A stretch of DNA of 5,965 nucleotides from Actinomycetes bacterium (GTDB lineage Bacteria; Actinomycetota; Actinomycetes; Propionibacteriales; Propionibacteriaceae). The translations under genes and the position numbers were made by a program. The DNA lies in assembly GCA_023432725.1 (NCBI GenBank), contig JAEYUH010000184.1, positions 1 to 5,965 of the forward strand. The letters run 5' to 3'. The first letter of the stretch is position 1; each line of letters opens with the position of its first letter. Positions 1 to 4,641 of this stretch are shown here, one piece after another. The notes beneath the pieces are model-generated. The model did not search any database and had not been told where the DNA came from. It saw nothing but the letters and a program-made list of their open reading frames with translations.

Positions 1-818
1 CCGTGGTGCTGCTCGCGGTCGGGATCTGGATGTTCGCCCTGGCCGAGAGTTCCCCGGACGCCACTCCCTACGTGGTGGCCGGCATCGTGGCCGTCCTGCT
101 CAGCGCCACCGCCGGGGCGTCGATCACGGTGGTGTCGCCGGGCCAGACCCGCGTCCTGCAGTTCTTCGGACGCTACATCGGCACCGTCCGCAGCCCAGGG
201 CTGAAGATGGTCGTCCCGTTCTCCACCGGCCGCAAGGTATCGGTGCGGGTGCGGAACTTCGAGACCAGCGAGCTGAAGGTCAACGACGCCGACGGCAACC
301 CCGTCAACATCGCGGGGATTATCGTGTGGCAGGTGGCCGACACCGCCAAGGCGGTGTTCGCGGTGGACAACTACAACGAGTTCGTCGAGGTGCAGTCCGA
401 GGCCGCGCTGCGGCACGTGGCGTCCAGCCACCCCTACGACACCGCCGCACCGGGGGAGGAGTCGCTGCGCGGCTCCACCGAGGTGGTGGCAGGCGAACTC
501 GCCGAGGAGGTGGCGGCCCGGATCGCCATCGCGGGCCTCGAGGTGGTGGAGGCCCGGATCTCCACCCTGGCCTACGCACCGGAGATCGCCCACGCCATGC
601 TGCAGCGGCAGCAGGCCTCCGCGGTGATCGCGGCCCGCGAGAAGATCGTCGAGGGCGCCGTCAGCATGGTCCAGAGCGCGCTGCGGCAGCTTGAAGCCGA
701 CAACGTGGTGGCGCTGGACGAGGAGCGCAAGGCCGCGATGGTCTCCAACCTGCTGGTCGTGCTGTGCGGTTCCTCGCAGGCCACGCCGGTGGTCAACACA
801 GGGTCGCTCTACACCTGA
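1..818 (+). CDS. SPFH/band-7 domain membrane protein, 5' end cut by window
   Basis: Members of this family are membrane-anchored proteins of the stomatin/prohibitin/flotillin type that oligomerise and organise membrane microdomains; the exact role of this actinobacterial branch is not established. The first complete codon visible is at 3. Residues 1-13 are the end of one hydrophobic segment and about 23-44 form a second, a hairpin-like anchor. The SPFH domain follows (about 45-190), with the stretches FGRYIGTV (55-62), VRNFET (83-88), LKVNDADGNP (91-100) and VVEARIS (181-187). A helical part comes next (YAPEIAHAMLQRQQAS, 191-206), and the protein ends in VVNTGSLYT. The open frame reaches the left edge inside a membrane segment, so I infer that the true start lies upstream and that the GTG codons at 3 and 6 are internal; family members usually carry a further short N-terminal stretch. 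The next gene starts 4 bases after the stop, suggesting one operon. Confidence 0.9.
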   Translation, partial: VVLLAVGIWMFALAESSPDATPYVVAGIVAVLLSATAGASITVVSPGQTRVLQFFGRYIGTVRSPGLKMVVPFSTGRKVSVRVRNFETSELKVNDADGNPVNIAGIIVWQVADTAKAVFAVDNYNEFVEVQSEAALRHVASSHPYDTAAPGEESLRGSTEVVAGELAEEVAARIAIAGLEVVEARISTLAYAPEIAHAMLQRQQASAVIAAREKIVEGAVSMVQSALRQLEADNVVALDEERKAAMVSNLLVVLCGSSQATPVVNTGSLYT

Positions 819-822
819 GCCG

Positions 823-1065
823 ATGACAGAGAATCCGGACGCAGCCACGGGCGGCCGGGTCGAGCGCAAGCCGGTGCTGCTTCGCCTCGACCCGGCGGTC
901 CACGCGGCCCTCGCCCGGTGGGCTGCCGACGACCTGCGCTCGCTGAACGCCCACATCGAACTTCTGCTGCGTCAGGCGCTGAGCGCTGCCGGACGGACGC
1001 CGCACCGGGCCGGGCCGCTGCCCCGGCGCGGCCGTCCGGGCAAGGAGGCCGAGCCGGGCGGGTGA
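823..1065 (+). CDS. Small ribbon-helix-helix (Arc/HicB-like) protein
   Basis: An 80-residue protein with a ribbon-helix-helix pattern. A short beta strand (KPVLLRLDP, 16-24) is followed by helix A (about 24-38, AVHAALARWAADDL) and helix B (about 40-54, SLNAHIELLLRQAL), where the Asn after Ser/Leu caps the second helix as in Arc/MetJ folds. The last 25 residues are rich in Arg, Pro and Gly and probably disordered. RHH proteins normally dimerise and bind operator DNA through the strand; here DNA binding is inferred from the fold. It resembles proteins often labelled HicB-like antitoxin, but no toxin gene is adjacent. Its partner is the SPFH gene 4 bases upstream, and similar small RHH genes are, from memory, common behind actinobacterial SPFH genes. 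The ATG at 823 was chosen because the open frame further upstream (to 691) only overlaps the SPFH gene. No clear Shine-Dalgarno is present, so translation probably depends on termination-reinitiation. Confidence 0.82.
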   Translation: MTENPDAATGGRVERKPVLLRLDPAVHAALARWAADDLRSLNAHIELLLRQALSAAGRTPHRAGPLPRRGRPGKEAEPGG

Positions 1066-1066
1066 G

Positions 1067-1087
1067 GGGCGGCGACGCTCGCCGGCC
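1067..1087 (+). terminator. GC-rich hairpin after the SPFH/RHH pair
   Basis: One base after the RHH stop codon lies an inverted repeat. The arms GGCGA (1071-1075) and TCGCC (1079-1083) close on a CGC loop, and the stem extends through C1070-G1084, a G-G mismatch, and two more G-C pairs (1067-1068 with 1086-1087). There is no run of T after it, so it is not a classical intrinsic terminator, although U-poor hairpins are common at gene ends in high-GC actinobacteria. Its position suggests an operon end. Confidence 0.35.
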
Positions 1088-1118
1088 AACCCTCCCCGCC
1101 CCGGCGCCCGGTCAGCCC

Positions 1119-1130
1119 TAGGCTGGGGCC
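1119..1130 (+). promoter_or_regulatory. -10-like hexamer giving a leaderless GTG start
   Basis: TAGGCT (1119-1124) fits the actinobacterial -10 pattern TANNNT. Six bases separate it from the GTG at 1131, so the natural transcription start would be the G of the start codon itself. No convincing -35 element is seen around 1096-1101, and no purine-rich ribosome site precedes the GTG. Both facts fit a leaderless mRNA. This is inference from spacing and motif only. Confidence 0.5.
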
Positions 1131-2336
1131 GTGACCCCGGACATCGCCGATCCCGCCCGGCAACTCGACACCCCACCCGATGAGGTACTGGCCGCCGACG
1201 GCGCCGAAGTGGTGGTGCCGGCACTGCCCCCGGCCACTCGGCAGGCCCGGCGGGTGTTCACCGACCTGGGGCACCCGTTCAGCTGGGGGTTGATCACCAC
1301 TCTCGGTGTGCTGACCGCTCTCGGCATCGGAGCGGCGGCGTCGGCGCTGTCGTCGGTGTGGGTCTACATCGGGGTGGCGCTCTTCCTCGCCATGGCGCTC
1401 GACCCGCTGGTGGGCTGGCTCGAAGCCCGAAGGATGTCGCGGGTGCTGAGCATCACCGTGGTCTTCGTCGGGTTCGCCGCGGTCTTCGGCGGCTTGCTCG
1501 CGGTGGTGATCCCGATGGCGGTCGGCCAGGTGGTCGGCTTCGCCCAGGCCATCCCGGGGTGGATAGCGGGCCTGCAGGACGCCGAGTGGTTCACCAGGCT
1601 GCTGGCCGCCACCGGGGCCGAATCGGCTGTCGGCGGCTGGCTCGACCAGCTGCGCCGCTTCCTGTCCAACCCGGCGAACCTGCTGGCGATCGGCGGCGGC
1701 GCGCTGGCGGTCGGATCCGGCATCATGTCGGGCCTGACCGGCGGCATGTTCATCCTGATCCTGACGCTGTATTTCACCGCCTCGCTGCGCACCATGAAGA
1801 CGGCGATGTACCGGCTCGCCCCCGCCTACGCGCGGACCAAGGTGGCCGAGATCACCGACTACATCACCAGCTCGGTCGGGGCCTACATCAGCGGGATGTT
1901 CCTGCTCGCGGTCTGCAACGCCGTCGTCTCCTTCGTGCTGCTCACCCTGCTGGGCCTGCCCTTCGCCGCGCTGCTGGCAGTTCTCGCCCTGTTCATCACG
2001 ATGATCCCGATGATCGGCTCGGTGACCTTCTGGCTGATCGCCTCGGCGATCTGCCTGCTGCAGTCGTGGTGGGTGGGGCTGGTGTTCGCAGCCGTCTACT
2101 TCGCCTACATGCAGGTAGAGGCCTACCTGATGACGCCGCGGGTGATGTCGCGCCAGGTCGACATCCCGGGCTCGCTCGTGATCATCTCCGCCCTTGTCGG
2201 CGGCACCCTGCTCGGCCTGCTGGGAGCGCTGATCGCCGTCCCGGTCGCCGCGTCGGTGTTGATGGTCGTGCAGAAGCTGTTCATCCCGCGGCAGGACGCC
2301 AAGACCGAGGCGCCACCGGGCAGCACTCTGGCCTGA
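1131..2336 (+). CDS. AI-2E (PerM/TqsA-type) family membrane transporter
   Basis: A 401-residue polytopic membrane protein of the AI-2E/PerM family. The family takes its name from E. coli TqsA, linked to autoinducer-2 export, but other members have been assigned ion or small-molecule transport, so the substrate is unknown. About 50 residues of polar N-terminus precede hydrophobic segments near 51-71, 75-93, 106-130, 185-216, 246-271, 276-311, 313-330 and 347-384. Recognisable family stretches are DPLVGWLE (91-98), LYFTASLR (213-220), MIPMIGSV (291-298), VEAYLMTPRVMSRQV (329-343) and LLGALIAVPVAAS (363-375). The polar loop at about 140-184 corresponds to the extracytoplasmic region between segments in relatives. 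The length is normal for the family. The GTG at 1131 was chosen because it sits directly behind a -10-like hexamer. No luxS or other quorum-sensing gene is visible. It appears to form its own transcription unit between the RHH and ABC-F genes. Confidence 0.9.
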   Translation: MTPDIADPARQLDTPPDEVLAADGAEVVVPALPPATRQARRVFTDLGHPFSWGLITTLGVLTALGIGAAASALSSVWVYIGVALFLAMALDPLVGWLEARRMSRVLSITVVFVGFAAVFGGLLAVVIPMAVGQVVGFAQAIPGWIAGLQDAEWFTRLLAATGAESAVGGWLDQLRRFLSNPANLLAIGGGALAVGSGIMSGLTGGMFILILTLYFTASLRTMKTAMYRLAPAYARTKVAEITDYITSSVGAYISGMFLLAVCNAVVSFVLLTLLGLPFAALLAVLALFITMIPMIGSVTFWLIASAICLLQSWWVGLVFAAVYFAYMQVEAYLMTPRVMSRQVDIPGSLVIISALVGGTLLGLLGALIAVPVAASVLMVVQKLFIPRQDAKTEAPPGSTLA

Positions 2337-2342
2337 CGGGTT

Positions 2343-2371
2343 TTGACCCCTCCCGCCGGGTGGGGGATGAT
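2343..2371 (+). promoter_or_regulatory. -35/-10 promoter of the ABC-F gene, leaderless
   Basis: TTGACC (2343-2348) matches the -35 consensus at five of six positions. A 17-base spacer leads to GATGAT (2366-2371), a four-of-six match to TATAAT. The GTG start at 2380 lies 8 bases after the -10, so transcription would begin at or within a base or two of the start codon. No Shine-Dalgarno sequence is present. The -35 starts only 6 bases after the stop of the upstream gene, so the ABC-F gene has its own promoter in a 43-base gap. Confidence 0.55.
2347..2365. repeat. 19-bp near-perfect inverted repeat in the promoter spacer
   Basis: CCCCTCCCG (2347-2355) and CGGGTGGGG (2357-2365) are inverted copies with one mismatch (T opposite T) around a single central C at 2356. 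The repeat starts inside the -35 element and ends just before the -10, where a repressor would block RNA polymerase. It could equally be a hairpin ending the upstream AI-2E transcript, although no T run follows, or a chance result of high GC. Confidence 0.4.
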
Positions 2372-2379
2372 GGCTGATC

Positions 2380-3978
2380 GTGCTGGTTGCGCGTGAGGTG
2401 GAGGTCCGGGCGGGTGCCCGGCTCCTGCTGTCTGCGGTGACCTTCCAGGTCGCGTCCGGCGACAAGATCGGCCTGGTGGGACGCAACGGCGCCGGCAAGA
2501 CCACGCTGACAAGGATCCTCGCCGGCGAGTCGCTGCCCGCCGCCGGCCAGATCTCCCGGTCCGGCCAGCTCGGCTACCTGCCGCAGGACCCCCGCACCGG
2601 CGACCTCGACCAGCTCGCCAAGGACCGCATCCTCTCCGCACGCGGACTCGACCAGATCCTCAAGCGGCTGACCCGCTACACCGAGGCGATGGGCGCCGAG
2701 ACCGGTGAGGCGCAGGAACAGGCAATGGCGTCCTACGCCCGCGCCGAGGCCGAGTTGGCTGCCGCCGGTGGCTATGCCGCGGAGTCCGAGGCAGCCAGGA
2801 TCGCCGCGAACCTCGGGCTCCCGGACCGGGTGCTCGGGCAGCCGCTGCGGACTCTCTCGGGCGGTCAGCGGCGCCGCGTCGAACTGGCCCGGATCCTCTT
2901 CTCCGGCGCTGACACGATGCTCCTGGACGAGCCCACCAATCACCTGGACGCCGATTCGATCGTCTGGCTGCGTGGCTACCTGTCCACCTACAGCGGTGGC
3001 CTGATCGTGATCTCCCACGATGTCGGGCTGCTCGAGGCGACGGTCAACAAGGTCTTCCACCTGGACGCCAATCGCGCCGAACTGGACATCTACTCGATGG
3101 ACTGGAAGCGGTACCTGCTGCAGCGCGAGACCGACGAGAAGCGTCGCAAGCGGGAGCGGGCCAATGCCGAGCGCAAGGCCGAGACCCTGATGGCGCAGGC
3201 CGACAAGATGCGCGCCAAGGCCACCAAGGCGGTCGCCGCCCAGAACATGGCCAAGCGGGCCGAGAAGCTGCTGGCGGGGCTGGAGGAGGTGCGGGCGGCC
3301 GACAAGGTGGCAAGGATCCGGCTACCGAAGCCGGCGCCCAGCGGGAAGACGCCGCTCACCGCTGCCGAGTTGTCGAAGTCCTACGGCTCGCTGGAGGTGT
3401 TCACCGACGTCGACCTCGCGATCGACCGCGGCTCCAAGGTGGTGGTGCTCGGCCTCAACGGTGCCGGGAAGACCACGCTGCTGCGCATCCTGGCCGGACT
3501 GGAGCCCGCCGACACCGGACGGGTGGTCCCCGGTCACGGGCTGCGACTGGGCTACTACGCGCAGGAGCACGAAACACTCGACGTCTCCCGTAGCGTGCTG
3601 GAGAACATGGTGACGGCATCGCCCGACCTCACCGAGACCGAGGTCCGCAAGATCCTCGGCTCGTTCCTGTTCACCGGTGACGACGTCGACAAGCCGGCCC
3701 GGGTGCTGTCGGGCGGGGAGAAGACCCGGCTCGCGCTGGCCATGCTGGTGGTCTCGGCCGCCAACGTCCTGCTGCTGGACGAGCCGACCAACAACCTCGA
3801 CCCCGCCTCACGGCGGGAGGTGCTGCAGGCGCTGCGGGACTATGCCGGCGCCGTCGTGCTCGTCACCCACGACGAGGGGGCTGTCGAGGCGCTCGTCCCC
3901 GACCGGGTCCTGCTGCTGCCCGATGGGGTCGAGGACCTCTGGAACCCCGACTACGCCGACCTGATCTCGCTGGCCTGA
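2380..3978 (+). CDS. ABC-F family ATPase, ribosome-associated (Rv1473-like)
   Basis: A 532-residue soluble protein with two ABC ATPase domains and no membrane segment, the hallmark of ABC-F proteins, which bind the ribosomal E site and act on translation rather than transport. Domain 1 has Walker A GRNGAGKT (34-41), signature LSGGQ (159-163), Walker B MLLDEP with catalytic Glu184, and switch His213; a short helical insertion between Walker A and signature (about 83-145) corresponds to the arm. A strongly basic, helical linker (about 236-318, rich in Lys/Arg/Ala) is the P-site tRNA-contacting region. Domain 2 has Walker A GLNGAGKT (358-365), LSGGE (443-447), LLLDEP with Glu468, and His497. All catalytic residues are intact. 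From memory it closely resembles Mycobacterium tuberculosis Rv1473 along its whole length, including the C-terminal LPDGxED stretch. Rv1473 has been called a macrolide transporter, but the lack of membrane domains argues against export. The GTG at 2380 fits both the fold and the promoter. Confidence 0.93.
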   Translation: MLVAREVEVRAGARLLLSAVTFQVASGDKIGLVGRNGAGKTTLTRILAGESLPAAGQISRSGQLGYLPQDPRTGDLDQLAKDRILSARGLDQILKRLTRYTEAMGAETGEAQEQAMASYARAEAELAAAGGYAAESEAARIAANLGLPDRVLGQPLRTLSGGQRRRVELARILFSGADTMLLDEPTNHLDADSIVWLRGYLSTYSGGLIVISHDVGLLEATVNKVFHLDANRAELDIYSMDWKRYLLQRETDEKRRKRERANAERKAETLMAQADKMRAKATKAVAAQNMAKRAEKLLAGLEEVRAADKVARIRLPKPAPSGKTPLTAAELSKSYGSLEVFTDVDLAIDRGSKVVVLGLNGAGKTTLLRILAGLEPADTGRVVPGHGLRLGYYAQEHETLDVSRSVLENMVTASPDLTETEVRKILGSFLFTGDDVDKPARVLSGGEKTRLALAMLVVSAANVLLLDEPTNNLDPASRREVLQALRDYAGAVVLVTHDEGAVEALVPDRVLLLPDGVEDLWNPDYADLISLA

Positions 3979-4021
3979 CCCCGGGCCGGCGGGCGATCCG
4001 GACCTGCCACCGCCGCGGCGA

Positions 4022-4034
4022 CGGCCCGTGGCCG
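4022..4034 (+). terminator. Weak hairpin after the ABC-F gene
   Basis: CGGCC (4022-4026) and GGCCG (4030-4034) form a perfect 5-bp stem around a CGT loop, 43 bases past the ABC-F stop, in a C/G-rich stretch (3979-4045) with no coding potential that I can support. No T run follows. It is the best candidate for an end of the ABC-F transcript, but in DNA this rich in G and C such a short stem may be chance. Confidence 0.22.
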
Positions 4035-4045
4035 ACCCCGACCGC

Positions 4046-4057
4046 CATGATGGGCCG
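4046..4057 (+). promoter_or_regulatory. -10-like hexamer before a possible leaderless upstream ORF
   Basis: CATGAT (4046-4051) matches TATAAT at four of six positions, including the key second A and last T. It is followed by six bases and then a GTG at 4058, the same geometry as the promoter at 1119-1130. No good -35 is visible about 17 bases upstream. If real, it drives an mRNA that begins with the short ORF and continues into the sigma factor gene. Confidence 0.33.
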
Positions 4058-4123
4058 GTGAGCTTGGTGCGGCAGGCAACGAAACCGGCGGCGGGGGAGT
4101 GTTTCGGGGTGTGGGCACGATGA
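4058..4123 (+). CDS. Possible 21-codon upstream ORF coupled to the sigma gene
   Basis: Starting at GTG 4058, an open frame encodes MSLVRQATKPAAGECFGVWAR and ends with TGA at 4121-4123. That stop overlaps the ATG of the sigma factor as ATGA, the classic arrangement for termination-reinitiation. The sigma ATG has no good Shine-Dalgarno at a useful distance: the purine run GGGGGAG at 4093-4099 is about 20 bases away. Coupling would explain how it is translated. I do not recognise the peptide. It has no membrane segment, one Cys and one Trp, and several codons that are uncommon in such GC-rich DNA (AAA, TGT, GCA, CGA). This argues against a conserved protein and leaves a regulatory leader ORF or chance as the alternatives. 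Confidence 0.3.
   Translation: MSLVRQATKPAAGECFGVWAR
4081..4103 (+). promoter_or_regulatory. Possible ECF-type promoter upstream of the sigma gene
   Basis: GAAAC (4081-4085) is one base from the GGAAC -35 motif of many ECF sigma factors. It is followed by 15 bases and GTT (4101-4103), matching the short -10 core. Transcription would start near 4109-4113, around an in-frame GTG at 4111 and just before ATG 4120. This would fit autoregulation of the sigma operon. The motifs are short, so chance occurrence is quite possible. Confidence 0.27.
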
Positions 4124-4641
4124 CGGAAGAGGTCCGCGACCCGGTGGCAGGCACCGAGGGCGCGAGCTTCGACGACTTCGTGAGGGACCGCTCGGTGGCG
4201 CTGCAGCGCTTCGCCCACCTGCTCACCGGCAACCCCGACGACGCCGCCGACCTGGTGCAGGAGGCGCTGACCAACCTGTACCCACGGTGGGAGCGGGTCA
4301 GCGCGGGGGGCGACCCGGAGCCGTACGTGCGGCGCAGCATCGTCAACTCCCGGATCACCCGCTGGCGCCGCAACCCCGAGCGCCCGGCCGGCGACCCGTC
4401 GGTGCTCGATGGCGTGGTGGCGGATTCCAGCTCGGCCCAGGCCGACGCCGACCTGTTCGGACGGCTGTTCGCCACCCTTCCCGCCCGGCAGCGGGCCGCG
4501 CTGGTGCTGCGCTTCTACGAGGATCTCGGCTTCGCCGAGATCGCGCAGGTGCTGGACTGCGCCGAACCCACCGCCCGCTCGCTGGTCCACCGCGCGCTGC
4601 TCGCGCTGCGCGACCGTCTGCCCAGGAGGGACCATGACTGA
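4120..4641 (+). CDS. SigE-family ECF RNA polymerase sigma factor
   Basis: A 173-residue sigma-70 family protein with only regions 2 and 4, the ECF layout; it would direct RNA polymerase to a small regulon, probably in response to an envelope signal. Region 2 spans about 17-81: SFDDFVRDRSVALQRFAHLLTG, then DDAADLVQEALTNLYPRW (polymerase-binding and -10 region) and YVRRSIVN. A variable linker (about 85-111) leads to region 4 (about 112-165), with LPARQRAALVLRFYEDLGFAEIA and a helix-turn-helix ending in EPTARSLVHRALLALR. The usual GTVKS-type turn reads PTARS here. The pattern LLTG-DLVQEAL-RRSIVN-LRFYEDL is typical of the actinobacterial SigE family. ATG 4120 is preferred because MTEE matches usual lengths; in-frame GTG codons at 4111 and 4099 are alternatives. 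The 3' end overlaps the propeller gene by 8 bases, indicating an operon and functional partnership. Confidence 0.9.
   Translation: MTEEVRDPVAGTEGASFDDFVRDRSVALQRFAHLLTGNPDDAADLVQEALTNLYPRWERVSAGGDPEPYVRRSIVNSRITRWRRNPERPAGDPSVLDGVVADSSSAQADADLFGRLFATLPARQRAALVLRFYEDLGFAEIAQVLDCAEPTARSLVHRALLALRDRLPRRDHD
4624..4629 (+). promoter_or_regulatory. Shine-Dalgarno of the propeller gene
   Basis: AGGAGG lies inside the last codons of the sigma factor, 4 bases before ATG 4634. It is the only strong ribosome site in the window and fixes the start of the downstream gene, whose frame has no stop from there to the right edge. Confidence 0.8.

Noticed and set aside
691..1065. Longer 124-codon version of the RHH gene
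   Set aside because: The extra 44 codons lie wholly within the SPFH coding sequence and encode Trp/Arg/Pro-rich sequence; the RHH fold is complete from ATG 823.
1131..2336. Assigning autoinducer-2 export to the AI-2E family protein
   Set aside because: The family name derives from one E. coli member, and substrates differ within the family. No luxS or quorum-sensing gene is visible here.
972..2504. 510-codon open frame on the minus strand
   Set aside because: It lies opposite the AI-2E gene, which shows clear family motifs and membrane segments. The minus-strand product is a low-complexity mix of Gly, Arg, Gln, His and Asp, typical of antisense frames in GC-rich DNA.
2380..3978. Calling the ABC-F protein a macrolide exporter or resistance gene
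   Set aside because: There is no membrane domain or adjacent permease, and no attenuator leader. A ribosome-associated role is better supported.
4099..4119. GTG 4099 as sigma factor start
   Set aside because: The purine run abuts the codon with no spacing for ribosome binding, and the extra seven residues add nothing to region 2. ATG 4120 forms the ATGA junction. GTG 4111 remains possible.
2281..4635. Minus-strand frames at 2281-3060 and 3808-4635
   Set aside because: They overlap intact ABC-F and sigma coding sequence with conserved motifs on the + strand and have no recognisable domain or promoter of their own.
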